From: Candidatus Bathyarchaeota archaeon
Lineage (GTDB): Archaea > Thermoproteota > Bathyarchaeia > Bathyarchaeales > Bathycorpusculaceae
Assembly: GCA_025058315.1 (NCBI GenBank)
Contig: JANXET010000012.1
Span: forward strand, 1-42,150
DNA: 42,150 nucleotides
Direction of reading: 5' to 3'
This document shows, one piece after another, positions 34,145-41,779 of the stretch. Each line of letters opens with the position of its first letter. Positions within the stretch are counted from its first letter, which is position 1. The position numbers were made by a program, and so were the translations under genes. A model generated the notes under the pieces. It had not been told where the DNA came from. It searched no databases and was given only the letters and a program-made list of their open reading frames with translations.

Positions 34145-35398
34145 CTATGTAATTTGGAGTTCAGCCATTTTAGCCCTATCGTCCAGGAACTCCTCAACTC
34201 TTATCAACTCGTTTATTTTAGCTATTCTGCCCCCTCCAACGATTCCCGTCTTTATTATGGGACATTTGAAGGCAACTGCCAAGTGTGCAATGTGCCAGTC
34301 ACATGTGTCTCCTGAGCGGTGGGCTACTACAGGAACGTATCCGGCTCTTTTGGCAGTTTCAATCGTCTCAAGGGCGTCTGTTAATGTGCCCACCTGGTTC
34401 ACTTTGATTATCACCGCGTTGGCAGCATGCATCTTTATCCCGTAGCTGAGCCTATCGCTGTTCGTGACGAATATGTCGTCTCCGCATATCAGGCAGTTTT
34501 TAACCTTCCTAGTTAGCTCTGAGAAGCTTTCATAGTCCTCCTCTTGGAAGGGATCCTCCACATAAACCAGATTGTAGCTGTCTATTAATTGCCTGATGAA
34601 CTCAAGCTGTTCTCCGGGATCCCTTTCTTTCCCTTCCCTTTCGTAAACATATTTTCTTGTTTCAGGATTCCACAGTGATGACGCGGCTATATCCACGCCG
34701 AAGCCGCATTTGAATCCCATCTCGTTGGTTACTTCCTCACATGCTTTCGCCATGATTTCCATGGCCTCCTGGTTTGTTGTGTTCGCGATCCATGCGCCCT
34801 CATCGCTTCTTCCGCCGCAGAAAAGCTTATCCCTGCTTTTCAGTATCTCCTTAGCCTTCCTGTGGATCTTAACGTTTGCAATTGCAGCTTCAATAAAGGA
34901 CTCTGCGCCGTAGGGCAGCGCCAGAAACTCCTGTATGTCCGGCGTTTTTCCATAAGCGTGTCTGCCTCCGCTTATAACGTTTCCCAGGGGGTATGGAAGC
35001 TCCCGCACGACGTAGCCGCCTAGGTACTGAAACAGGGGCATGCCGTAGGAGTTAGCCGCCGCCTCAGCGCTTGCCAGGGAGACGGCGAAGGCCGTGTTTC
35101 CGCCTATCACCCTAAAATCTGTTGAATTATCTATTTCATGGAGTGTTTTGTCAATCTCTTCCTGGTGGTCAGCGTTCAGCCCTATGAGCTCTGGGGCTAT
35201 GAGCTCCTCAACCTTCTTAATAGCCTCGTCAACTCCTCCAGGCGGGTAATAGACAACTTCAGCCTTTCCACGGCTTTCCCCTGATGGTGCTGAGGCTCTT
35301 CCGAAGCCGGAGGTTGTGATAACGTCAACTTCCACCGTTTCTTCGCCTCGGATGTTGAAGACTTTGCGGGCTATTACATCCTCGATTACCGTGGACAT
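34145..35398 (-). CDS. eno: Enolase
   Basis: Converts 2-phosphoglycerate to phosphoenolpyruvate. A 417-residue enolase: ARKVFNIRGEETVEVDV, GRASAPSGESRGKAEV, FGVDIAASSLW (Mg ligand), VYVEDPFQEEDYES, ICGDDIFVTN, IIKVNQVGTLTDA (catalytic Lys) and AHRSGDTCDWHIAHLAVAF. The SGET motif reads SGDT and the usual EDTFI loop is CDWH in this form, as in several archaea. It lies between S2 and Rpo10, its usual archaeal place. Confidence 0.96.
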   Translation of the reverse strand: MSTVIEDVIARKVFNIRGEETVEVDVITTSGFGRASAPSGESRGKAEVVYYPPGGVDEAIKKVEELIAPELIGLNADHQEEIDKTLHEIDNSTDFRVIGGNTAFAVSLASAEAAANSYGMPLFQYLGGYVVRELPYPLGNVISGGRHAYGKTPDIQEFLALPYGAESFIEAAIANVKIHRKAKEILKSRDKLFCGGRSDEGAWIANTTNQEAMEIMAKACEEVTNEMGFKCGFGVDIAASSLWNPETRKYVYEREGKERDPGEQLEFIRQLIDSYNLVYVEDPFQEEDYESFSELTRKVKNCLICGDDIFVTNSDRLSYGIKMHAANAVIIKVNQVGTLTDALETIETAKRAGYVPVVAHRSGDTCDWHIAHLAVAFKCPIIKTGIVGGGRIAKINELIRVEEFLDDRAKMAELQIT

Positions 35399-35413
35399 TT
35401 CTCAACTTCACCC

Positions 35414-35653
35414 TTATTCCTGATAGTAGCGCCTTCTAGCCTCTTTTCTCTTCTCAGCTTCTTCATGGAATCTGAGGATCTCATCTATTATGTCAACGTG
35501 GGATAAAATCATGCGTCTGCAACAGTATCTTTTGAGTCCAAGGCTGTCCAGAACCTCAGCGGGGTTCTCTCCCGCCTTAACCCTTATGGCGAATTCCTCC
35601 CATTTATCAGCTATCAATTTGCCGCATGTGAAGCATCTAACAGGTATTATCAT
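35414..35653 (-). CDS. rpo10: RNA polymerase subunit Rpo10 (RpoN)
   Basis: A 79-residue zinc-bundle subunit of archaeal RNA polymerase, equivalent to eukaryotic Rpb10. The Zn site shows CFTCGK near the N-terminus and the paired [13 protein letters not shown], which is the family signature. The C-terminal helical tail ([16 protein letters not shown]) extends a little past the usual end. GAAGGTTGAT lies upstream of the ATG. Confidence 0.95.
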   Translation of the reverse strand: MIIPVRCFTCGKLIADKWEEFAIRVKAGENPAEVLDSLGLKRYCCRRMILSHVDIIDEILRFHEEAEKRKEARRRYYQE

Positions 35654-35673
35654 TATAGATCAACCTTCGCCTG

Positions 35674-36084
35674 TTATCTGTAGCTCTTTTGGTCTCTGGC
35701 TCTGGCGCCTGGCCCCCCGAACTTCTTAGGCTCTTTCCTTCTGGAGTCGCCTGCAACCATTGTTCTGTCATAATCGATGAATGCCCTGTGCAGGTGGCTG
35801 CTTTTAGTCCATTTAAGCAGAGCTTTTGCTATGGCGTTCCTGGCGGCTTCCGCCTGTCCCATGTAGCCGCCTCCCCATGTTTCCACCTCTATGTCCAGCT
35901 GCCTCCACAGGTCTTCGCCTGCGATTGTAAGAGGCTCCATTATTTTTGCCCGGGCAACCTCCGGCTGATAAATTTCAAGTGGAGTTTTGTTGATTCTGAC
36001 GCGTCCCATTCCAGGCTTCACAATGGCGCGTGCTAACGCTGTTTTTCTTTTACCGCTCACGACGAGAACCCTTTTCGCCGGCAT
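35674..36084 (-). CDS. rps9: 30S ribosomal protein S9
   Basis: A 136-residue S9. It opens [30 protein letters not shown] and ends with the conserved Arg-rich [24 protein letters not shown], which reaches the P-site tRNA. GGAAGGCG precedes the ATG. The L13-S9 pair is conserved in all domains of life. Confidence 0.96.
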   Translation of the reverse strand: MPAKRVLVVSGKRKTALARAIVKPGMGRVRINKTPLEIYQPEVARAKIMEPLTIAGEDLWRQLDIEVETWGGGYMGQAEAARNAIAKALLKWTKSSHLHRAFIDYDRTMVAGDSRRKEPKKFGGPGARARDQKSYR

Positions 36085-36085
36085 G

Positions 36086-36520
36086 TTATTCGCCTTCCCA
36101 TCCTATTTCTTTAGCTAATTCGCCTAGAGTAAAGTATGGACATGTTAGCTTTTTGGCTTGCGCTTCCTCTATTGTTTCCATTTTATAATTCCTGAGTTCA
36201 TCAGGGATGCCTATGAAAACCTTTAGTCTCCTGTATGCCTGTTTTCCCTTCGGCTGCTTATGCGGTAACATGCCTCTAATGGTTCTTCTCAGAATCCTGT
36301 CGGGCTTTCTATAGTGGATTGGCCCTTGGCCTACGGCGCCTACTTCAAGGAATTCCTTTGCCTCTCTAACCTTGCTCTTTCTCTTTCCTGAAATTATCGC
36401 CTTTTCAGCGTTTACGATTACTATGTTTTCGCCTCTGAGGAGGCGTTTGGCAATTACGCTGGCCATCCTTCCGAGGATTAGGCCCTCAGCGTTTATCACG
36501 GTTACCTGCTGGGTTTCCAT
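36086..36520 (-). CDS. rpl13: 50S ribosomal protein L13
   Basis: A ribosomal protein of the large subunit. Marks are [31 protein letters not shown] and [25 protein letters not shown] use the ATG at 36520 (METQQV) with GGGTGA five bases upstream; an earlier GTG at 36529 overlaps that site and the L18e stop. Confidence 0.95.
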   Translation of the reverse strand: METQQVTVINAEGLILGRMASVIAKRLLRGENIVIVNAEKAIISGKRKSKVREAKEFLEVGAVGQGPIHYRKPDRILRRTIRGMLPHKQPKGKQAYRRLKVFIGIPDELRNYKMETIEEAQAKKLTCPYFTLGELAKEIGWEGE

Positions 36521-36525
36521 ATTTT

Positions 36526-36888
36526 TCACCCTATAATCTTAACATTTGATCCTTCAGGGTTTTTCTCTGCAAGCTCCCGTAGGGAGAGGCATGTTCCGCC
36601 GGATTTCTGAATCTTCTCCACAGCCTTTTTCGAGAAGGCGAAGGCTGCAACGGTTACTGGATGATCAAGCTCGCCTGCCCCTAGGACTTTTCCTGGAACT
36701 GCAACTGTGTCTTTTTCTTCAGTGTACCTGTTTATGCGGCTTATGTTCACAGCTGCTCTTTTTTTCCTTGATTTTGCAAGCTGCTCCGCTAGTGTTCTCC
36801 ATATTTCAGCCTTATTTTTTCTGCTGTGCTTTTTCAGAAAGCTTATCAGCTCGATAAGCTGGGGATTTGTGGTTTCAAGTTTATTCAA
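36526..36888 (-). CDS. rpl18e: 50S ribosomal protein L18e
   Basis: A 120-residue archaeal/eukaryotic L18e (homologous to bacterial L15). Marks are NPQLIELISFLKKHSRKNKAEIWRTLAEQL and VAVPGKVLGAGELDHPVTVAAFAFSKKAVEKI. It overlaps the end of Rpo3 by four bases. Confidence 0.95.
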   Translation of the reverse strand: MNKLETTNPQLIELISFLKKHSRKNKAEIWRTLAEQLAKSRKKRAAVNISRINRYTEEKDTVAVPGKVLGAGELDHPVTVAAFAFSKKAVEKIQKSGGTCLSLRELAEKNPEGSNVKIIG

Positions 36889-37706
36889 GCCTTCTGCACC
36901 TCGGCAATCTGGTCTGTGAACTCTTTAAGTTGCCTATCCAGAATCTTAACGGCTTCTGTGATTATTCTTTCAGGAGGCAGGGCGCCTGTGGATTCAAGTA
37001 TGAATATGAAGGCGTTCTTCTCCCAGTTTACCTCTATGGCTGAGGGCTCCTCTGGGCAGGCGTCTACGCAGTCCCTGCACATGGTGCAGGCGTAGAGGTC
37101 TACAACTTCAACCTTGCCCTTGGACTTCGCTAAAACTTTTCTCGGGCATGTTTCCACACATTTTCCACATGCGTTGCATTTCTCCGCGTCTATCCTTATC
37201 TTAGGCAGGTGCTTGTGGGCGCTGAGGGATACAGGCTGCCACTTTGCATGGTTCTTTCCCCTTCCAAGCCTCGCGTATGCTTCCAGCTTCAGTTTTTGGC
37301 CTCTTCCAAGCTTCACTATTGGGATTTTATCGCTTACAGGCGCTATGTTCGGGTTTTCCGATACGAGGTCGCCTGAATAGACCGTTACAGGCTCATCCTT
37401 CGCCTCCCTGTCAAGCGTGAATGTTACCCTGCACAGGTTGCATCCGAACTCGCTTCTGCATGAGCATTCTTCTGGAAGATTATAGCCGTCCAGATCAGTT
37501 TTTATCGGTATAAGCCCAAGCCTGTGAGCTATGATTTCGTCATGCAGCACGGACGAGTTCTCTATTATCACCACTTCGTCTATCGCCATGCAGGGGACTT
37601 CTGTGAGCACAATTCTCCTTATAGCGTTAATATATGGAGTGTCAACTCCCGTGACGAGTAGGCGGAGATTCGTTTCATCACTTTCAAGCGTTTTTAACTC
37701 CAACAT
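36885..37706 (-). CDS. rpo3: RNA polymerase subunit Rpo3 (RpoD) with two [4Fe-4S] motifs
   Basis: The alpha-like assembly subunit of archaeal RNA polymerase. The dimerisation part shows DTPYINAIRRIVLTEVPCMAID and LHDEIIAHRLGLIPI. A ferredoxin-like insert follows, with two full cluster motifs: CNACGKCVETCP (Cys177, 180, 183, 187) and CTMCRDCVDACP (Cys207, 210, 213, 217). A four-cysteine set (CSCRSEFGCNLC) lies before it. Many archaeal Rpo3 proteins have lost one or both clusters; both look intact here. The ATG at 37706 has GGAG seven bases upstream; a GTG at 37718 is in that site. Confidence 0.96.
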   Translation of the reverse strand: MLELKTLESDETNLRLLVTGVDTPYINAIRRIVLTEVPCMAIDEVVIIENSSVLHDEIIAHRLGLIPIKTDLDGYNLPEECSCRSEFGCNLCRVTFTLDREAKDEPVTVYSGDLVSENPNIAPVSDKIPIVKLGRGQKLKLEAYARLGRGKNHAKWQPVSLSAHKHLPKIRIDAEKCNACGKCVETCPRKVLAKSKGKVEVVDLYACTMCRDCVDACPEEPSAIEVNWEKNAFIFILESTGALPPERIITEAVKILDRQLKEFTDQIAEVQKA

Positions 37707-37718
37707 GGGACACTCCAC

Positions 37719-37922
37719 AATTATTATTGCGGTGCCGTTGAATAGAATATTGGTGGTTTATATAAGTTTGGCGATTTATCTAGGCGCACTCCCCCATTTT
37801 TCAGCTGATAAACAACAAGCAGTTAAACCAGGCTTGCCCTAGTCTTGGCCGCTTAATGGGCTCGGTGAAATCAAAAATCTGAAAAAACGATATGCAGCAT
37901 CCAAACTTACATAAGAAACAGG
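37719..37922. other. Intergenic region between S11 and Rpo3, with an Rpo3 promoter
   Basis: About 200 bases. A strong TATA box for the minus strand (TTATATAA, 37758-37765, preceded by CAAAC on that strand) would start transcription near 37736, about 30 bases before the Rpo3 ATG. So the long ribosomal block is split into at least two transcription units. A stretch around 37800-37850 recalls the D-arm of a tRNA (GCCTGGTTTAAC on the minus strand) but has no T-arm, and I do not call it. Confidence 0.55.
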
Positions 37923-38339
37923 CTACACCCTTCTTCCCCTTCTTCCGCCGGGCCTCCTTGTTCCATCATGAGGTATAGGTGTGACCTCTTCTATTCTGCC
38001 TATGCGGAATCCCGCCCTTGCCAGGGCTCTTATTGCAGCTTGGGCTCCCGGCCCAGGGGTTCTTGGCCCTGAGCCTCCTGGCGCTCTTACTTTTATGTGT
38101 ATGGCTGTTATCCCCTTGTCTTTGGCTATTTCCGCCGCAGCTGAGGCTGCACGCATGGCTGCGTATGGTGATGATTCCAGCCTGTCAGCTTTGACGAACA
38201 TTCCGCCTGAGGTTCTGGCTATTGTTTCCGCTCCTGAAAGGTCTGTTATGTGGACTATGGTGTTGTTGTAGGAGCTGAAAATGTGGACTACTCCCCATTT
38301 TTCAGTCTTTTTTCCAGATTGGGCTCCGCTGGCGCTCAT
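37923..38339 (-). CDS. rps11: 30S ribosomal protein S11
   Basis: A ribosomal protein of the small-subunit platform. Marks are [71 protein letters not shown] and the Arg-rich tail [15 protein letters not shown] use the ATG at 38339 with AAGGTGA upstream; the GTG at 38351 overlaps the S4 end. Confidence 0.96.
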   Translation of the reverse strand: MSASGAQSGKKTEKWGVVHIFSSYNNTIVHITDLSGAETIARTSGGMFVKADRLESSPYAAMRAASAAAEIAKDKGITAIHIKVRAPGGSGPRTPGPGAQAAIRALARAGFRIGRIEEVTPIPHDGTRRPGGRRGRRV

Positions 38340-38340
38340 T

Positions 38341-38898
38341 CTATTCTTCACCTTCCCTTCTTCGGCCTGCTTGGGCTGTGACGGTTATTGCTTGGCGTGC
38401 TGGATGGTCAGGGTTGGCGAGGGGGCTTTTCTGGGCGTAGGTTATCTGGTTTTCCTCCTCCCTTTTAACGAGGTATCCTGGCACTGTTACGCGGCGGCCT
38501 CCTATGGCTATGTGTCCATGGGTTATAAGCTGCCTCGCCTGGTAGATTGTTTTCGCCATTCCCTTTCGGAAAACTATTGTTTGAAGTCTCCGTTCAAGTA
38601 TGTCCTCAACTGTTAGGTCTAGAACATTATCAAGTACGGCTGTTTCATGTATTATGCCGTACTTTTTCAGGCGGTTTAGAAGTTGCTCCTCCTGTTTTCT
38701 CCTTTCTTCCGGGCTTTTTCCTATGAGGGCTCTGGCTATGCTTCTGAATTTCGAAAGCAAGGTTTTGGTGCGCCAGAGCTCCCGCTTGTTTCTAAGCCCA
38801 TACTGGCCTAGAAGCTTAAGCTCCTCCTGCAGGATGTCTGCGCGCCATGGGAAACGAGGAGACTCATACTTCTTCTTCGGCTTTTTAGGGTCTCCCAT
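38341..38898 (-). CDS. rps4: 30S ribosomal protein S4
   Basis: A 185-residue S4. Marks are [23 protein letters not shown] at the N-terminus and the S4 RNA-binding fold [44 protein letters not shown]. The ATG at 38898 is the usual family start. It overlaps the S13 stop by one or two bases. Confidence 0.96.
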   Translation of the reverse strand: MGDPKKPKKKYESPRFPWRADILQEELKLLGQYGLRNKRELWRTKTLLSKFRSIARALIGKSPEERRKQEEQLLNRLKKYGIIHETAVLDNVLDLTVEDILERRLQTIVFRKGMAKTIYQARQLITHGHIAIGGRRVTVPGYLVKREEENQITYAQKSPLANPDHPARQAITVTAQAGRRREGEE

Positions 38899-38899
38899 A

Positions 38900-39370
38900 C
38901 TACTTCGCTCCACCGCCGCCTGCAGCGGCCTTCTTCTTCACTCCCACGGTTTTTCCCTTTCTACCAGTGCTTCTTGTTCTCTGGCCTCTGGCTTTTAGGC
39001 CGTAAGCGTGCCTGTAACCCCTCCAGCTTTTTATCTCCTTCAGCCTGTCCACATCCAGCTTATGCCTAAGAATTAAGTCCGCACTTATATAGTGCATGTT
39101 CTTCCCTGTTTCCAGATCCTTCCTCCTGTTAAGCATCCATGTGGGTATGCCATGTTTTGAGGGTTCTCTGATTATCTCCTCTATTTTCTCCAGCTCCGCC
39201 TCTGTTAGGAGGCCTGCTCGCATATGTGGATCTATGCCTGCCCTTTTAAGCACGGCGTTAGCTAGGCTCGTGCTTATCCCCTTTATCCTTTTAAGGGCGT
39301 AGAGGGCTTTTAGTGAGCCATCTACATCCGTGTCCACTATTCTGATTATATGCCTGAATTCCCTTGACAT
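38900..39370 (-). CDS. rps13: 30S ribosomal protein S13
   Basis: The first gene of the minus-strand ribosomal/RNA polymerase/isoprenoid block. Marks are HIIRIVDTDVDGSLKALYALKRIKGISTSLANAVL, RRKDLETGKNMHYISADLILRHKLDVDRLKEIKSWRG and the Arg-rich RGQRTRSTGRKGKTVGVKKKAAAGGGGAK tail. I use the ATG at 39370 (MSREFRHI). An in-frame ATG at 39379 is possible. A TATA box is centred near 39422 on the minus strand. Confidence 0.95.
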   Translation of the reverse strand: MSREFRHIIRIVDTDVDGSLKALYALKRIKGISTSLANAVLKRAGIDPHMRAGLLTEAELEKIEEIIREPSKHGIPTWMLNRRKDLETGKNMHYISADLILRHKLDVDRLKEIKSWRGYRHAYGLKARGQRTRSTGRKGKTVGVKKKAAAGGGGAK

Positions 39371-39418
39371 AACTGCCATCCGTTCAATATTATTTGCAAA
39401 CAAAAATTGAATCGTATT

Positions 39419-39426
39419 TATTTAAA
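39419..39426 (-). promoter_or_regulatory. TATA box of the S13 operon, with an upstream 12-bp palindrome
   Basis: The minus strand reads TTTAAATA. A start near 39397 leaves a leader of about 27 bases. A perfect palindrome, GCAGGCGCCTGC, lies at 39440-39451, about 15 bases upstream of the box on the minus strand, so it is a candidate operator. An AGGG/CCCT pair lies a little further out. TrmO is transcribed away from this region. Confidence 0.5.
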
Positions 39427-39557
39427 CTTTCCCTACGGAGCAGGCGCCTGCATATCGTTTTCTCCATGAGACATTTTAACAGTTTTAGGGCTGAATAACC
39501 CTTAGGGAAAACTTTTTAGAAAATTTCGCCTTAAGCCCTTCTACGAGGGTTTGCCTT

Positions 39558-39995
39558 TTGAACTCTATTGGAAGGGCTGAGGTTCGCTTCATAGGGTTGG
39601 TTGAGAAGGCTGATGGGCAGCTTGCCAAGCTGCTGATTTATCCTGAATACTGCGCTGGACTTAGGGGGATTGAGGGCTACTCCCATCTTATAGTGCTTTA
39701 TTGGCTTCACATGAGGGATAATGAGGCTGAGCGGCGTACGCTTCTGGTTTTTCCAAGAAGACACGCCTGCAACGTGGAAACCGGAGTTTTCGCGTGTAGA
39801 AGCCCCTCCCGCCCGAACCCTATAGGCCTTTGCGTTGTGGAGCTCTTAGGGGTTGAGGGCTGCACGCTTACTGTCAGGGGGCTTGACGCCATGGAAGGCT
39901 CGCCTCTGGTTGACATTAAGCCCTACAGCCCGCGGGCAGATGCTGTTCCAGATGCCCGCGTGCCCGACTGGGCGCTCAGGGGCCCGTCCACGTAA
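39558..39995 (+). CDS. tRNA m6t6A37 methyltransferase TrmO-like (UPF0066/TsaA)
   Basis: A 145-residue protein of the TrmO/TsaA family, which in bacteria methylates t6A37 in tRNA using SAM. Marks are IGRAEVRFIGLVEKADG, GLRGIEGYSHLIVLYWLHM, CNVETGVFACRSPSRPNPIGLCVVELLGVEG and LDAMEGSPLVDIKPYSPRAD. The RSPxRPNPIG core is the family signature. TTG start with GAGGG upstream. It is functionally close to Pcc1 of KEOPS (t6A synthesis), which lies elsewhere in the window. Confidence 0.92.
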   Translation: MNSIGRAEVRFIGLVEKADGQLAKLLIYPEYCAGLRGIEGYSHLIVLYWLHMRDNEAERRTLLVFPRRHACNVETGVFACRSPSRPNPIGLCVVELLGVEGCTLTVRGLDAMEGSPLVDIKPYSPRADAVPDARVPDWALRGPST

Positions 39996-40128
39996 AAGCC
40001 CGGGTCCTGTTTCATGTGGATGGTTTTAAGTTATAATATGACTTGTTTCGTAATATTGTTTAAATCTTTTTATAGAAGTTCAATACATAATGACGAGAGG
40101 GTTAAAGCATATTAGGGGTTGAAGTGTT

Positions 40129-40479
40129 ATGGCAAGATCTGGTGCTGAGGGAGAAGAGGAGAAGGTTAAACGCATACTTACGGATCCGAAGCTGTCAGCT
40201 ATTAAGGCCATGCTGGAGAAGGATCACGCCATTGACTGTCTGTTGCTGCTTTATCTTGGCAAGGGTAAGTGGAAGGATGCTAAGGACTTCATGAGGGCTA
40301 ATGGGCTTACGCTGAGTGACGGCACCTTCCGCGCTCGCATGATGGAGATTGAGGATCTGGGGCTTTCCAAAAGCGAGCGCATAGACCCGCTTAAAAAGAA
40401 ATACCGCAAAACAGAGCTCGGTGATAAAGTGGCTAGACTGCTGCTGGAATTCTTCGAAAAACTCGAAACCCAGCAATAG
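40129..40479 (+). CDS. Small helical protein, winged-helix-like, unknown function
   Basis: I do not recognise this 116-residue protein. It is charged and mostly helical, with an apparent helix-turn-helix arrangement around LSAIKAMLEKDHAIDCLLLLYLG, KDAKDFMRANGLTLSDGTFRARMMEIEDLGL, and a Lys-rich segment. It could be a small DNA-binding protein. A ribosome site (AGGGGTTGA) is about ten bases before the ATG. The ten-codon frame at 40090-40122 just upstream is probably chance. A TATA-like TTTTTATAG lies near 40067. Confidence 0.55.
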   Translation: MARSGAEGEEEKVKRILTDPKLSAIKAMLEKDHAIDCLLLLYLGKGKWKDAKDFMRANGLTLSDGTFRARMMEIEDLGLSKSERIDPLKKKYRKTELGDKVARLLLEFFEKLETQQ

Positions 40480-40538
40480 GAAGGTTCCGTTAACCACGCG
40501 GCAGGCTCTACTCATATATCGCAGCCGCCTTAGGCTAC

Positions 40539-40546
40539 TTTATATG
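40539..40546 (+). promoter_or_regulatory. TATA box at leaderless spacing before a 40-codon gene
   Basis: TTTATATG. A start about 25 bases downstream falls at about 40567, within a few bases of an ATG at 40569. That spacing is what a leaderless archaeal mRNA shows. Confidence 0.35.
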
Positions 40547-40568
40547 TGCCGTTAGGGCGGTTTGTGAT

Positions 40569-40691
40569 ATGCCTAGACGTTTTTGTGTTGATCAGGTGGC
40601 TGAGGCGCGTTTAAATTTTGGATTTTTGCTCGTTATTTCTGGTTTTTATTTTATGTTTGTTTTTCGCGGTGTTGTTCTGTTGTACAAATAG
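40569..40691 (+). CDS. Candidate 40-residue single-helix membrane protein
   Basis: An open frame of 40 codons beginning MPRRFCVDQVAEARLNFG and continuing as one hydrophobic helix (LLVISGFYFMFVFRGVVLL) to a short YK end. It has no recognisable family. Support comes from a TATA box at exactly leaderless spacing and from the strong hydrophobic bias. Against it, the DNA is very T-rich, which alone makes Phe/Leu/Val codons, and it might instead be terminator DNA of the gene upstream. It lies between a small unknown gene and the pilin. Confidence 0.35.
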   Translation: MPRRFCVDQVAEARLNFGFLLVISGFYFMFVFRGVVLLYK

Positions 40692-40714
40692 CAAATATTA
40701 TGTATCAAGATGCA

Positions 40715-40724
40715 ATATTTAAAT
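40715..40724 (+). promoter_or_regulatory. TATA box of the pilin gene
   Basis: ATATTTAAAT followed about 25 bases on by a start near 40745. The pilin ATG at 40770 lies after a strong AAAGGAGGG ribosome site. Confidence 0.5.
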
Positions 40725-40769
40725 CCCCGTCACACTCAAACAATAACGTGAAACCCGAAAGGAGGGAAC

Positions 40770-41210
40770 ATGAAGAAAATGTTGAATAATAAGAAAGCCC
40801 TCAGCCCCGTCGTAGCATCAATAATCCTCATCACCGTCACAGTCGCCGTCAGCATCGCCGTAGCCGCATGGATGGGAGCACCAACCTTCATCTTCACAGC
40901 AACAGAACAACTACAAATAACAAAAATAGACTTTGCACATGGTGGTTTTAACGTGACCATTTTAAACACTGGCATCACTCCTGTAACCATAATGGATGCA
41001 CGGGTAAATAACCAAGCAACTTCTATTACTGGCGTAAACGGTAATGGTGTCGATTATGATGATACCGCAGGAACCGTGACGATACAAGCCAACACTAGAG
41101 GCTGGATATTAGTATCTGGATCTTGGGAAAACGGTAAAAACTATGAGATCAAGCTGATAAGCTCTAAGGGCAACGTCTTCATGCGTACTGAAACTGCACC
41201 TACGGACTAG
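40770..41210 (+). CDS. Archaeal type IV pilin-like protein
   Basis: A 146-residue preprotein with a class III signal peptide. The N-terminus is basic (MKKMLNNKKA), then LSPVVASIILITVTVAVSIAVAAW forms the conserved helix, so a PibD/EppA-type peptidase would cut after the Ala of KKA. The rest is a beta-rich extracellular domain (ITKIDFAHGGFNVTILNTGITPVTIMDARVNNQA). It would assemble into a surface filament for attachment. An AAAGGAGGG ribosome site precedes the ATG. No pilus ATPase or membrane platform gene is nearby, so this is an isolated pilin. Confidence 0.85.
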   Translation: MKKMLNNKKALSPVVASIILITVTVAVSIAVAAWMGAPTFIFTATEQLQITKIDFAHGGFNVTILNTGITPVTIMDARVNNQATSITGVNGNGVDYDDTAGTVTIQANTRGWILVSGSWENGKNYEIKLISSKGNVFMRTETAPTD

Positions 41211-41224
41211 AAAGGTGTGATGGG

Positions 41225-41401
41225 TTGGGCTGCCAGCTTTCCCTATTATTTCCGCCTTTGAAATCGTGTTATCTCCGTCGCCTCGACGAGATTCGAGTTC
41301 TGGCTGAGAAATCAAAAAAGATATGTGAGGTGGTTATGAAGTTTGCGGGCAAGAAGCCCGTAGGTGAAAACGGTATGCGAGCTCACCGTGGGCTCGCTTA
41401 A
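41225..41401 (+). CDS. Small ORF of unknown function (58 aa, TTG start)
   Basis: A 58-codon frame starting TTG, seven bases after AAGGTG. The sequence includes LRRLDEIRVLAEKSKKICEVVMKFAGKKPV, a basic amphipathic helix. I do not recognise it. It overlaps the next small gene by about 40 bases in another frame, so either one is not real or both are pieces of one gene split by a frameshift. Confidence 0.25.
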   Translation: MGCQLSLLFPPLKSCYLRRLDEIRVLAEKSKKICEVVMKFAGKKPVGENGMRAHRGLA

Positions 41402-41603
41402 CATTGTGTTGGACGCTACATCATTCCATGAACTCTCAGCTATAGAACAGGCGGTGCGAAGCTGTCAGGATAGGTTGCTGACGCTTCAGAAAGCCCGCGA
41501 GGCCCCCAAGTGTATGGATCAGCTTGGTGACACTGAAGGCCTAAGGTACCTCATGCTTGAAAACGACGGGGTGCCTGAGCGCATACTGTTCAAGCTCTCC
41601 TAG
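41364..41603 (+). CDS. Small hypothetical protein (79 aa, GTG start)
   Basis: A 79-residue frame beginning KTVCELTVGSLNIVLDATSFHELSAIEQAVRSCQDRLLTLQKAREAP. A beta-hairpin-like start and a long helix with a leucine pattern can be seen, then a Glu/Asp-rich end. No family is recognised. It starts in another frame inside the end of the 58-codon ORF. It belongs to a run of small genes after the pilin. Confidence 0.4.
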   Translation: MKTVCELTVGSLNIVLDATSFHELSAIEQAVRSCQDRLLTLQKAREAPKCMDQLGDTEGLRYLMLENDGVPERILFKLS

Positions 41604-41642
41604 GTTATTCTCTTCTTTTAGCTTTCCATAGGGTGCAGTATC

Positions 41643-41741
41643 ATGTGCGACGGAAAAGGCGTTGTCCAAATCCCTGAGAAGATACGTCGAGATCTCAAAA
41701 TAAAAAATGGGGAACTTGTAAAAGTTAGACCGGTGATCTAG
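41643..41741 (+). CDS. Mini AbrB/SpoVT-like swapped-hairpin protein (32 aa)
   Basis: A 32-residue frame reading MCDGKGVVQIPEKIRRDLK, then IKNGELVKVRPVI. This is the core of the AbrB swapped-hairpin fold, whose usual pattern is GxVxIPxxIRxxLxIxxGDxVxV. AGGGTG lies seven bases before the ATG, and an in-frame TAG upstream rules out a longer form. At 32 residues it is shorter than typical AbrB proteins (45-90), so it may be a truncated copy or a very small DNA-binding antitoxin-like protein. No toxin gene is next to it. Confidence 0.5.
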   Translation: MCDGKGVVQIPEKIRRDLKIKNGELVKVRPVI

Positions 41742-41779
41742 GAAAACAGCCAAACAGATGGCTGGATATCCAGTAGCTC

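Noticed and set aside
37790-37860. Possible tRNA on the minus strand between S11 and Rpo3
   Set aside because: A D-arm-like GCCTGGTTTAAC is seen but there is no T-arm (GTTCRANNC), no acceptor stem and no anticodon arm.
40090-40122. Ten-codon upstream peptide before the small helical gene
   Set aside because: Very short, no ribosome site, and the expected transcription start falls at or after its ATG.
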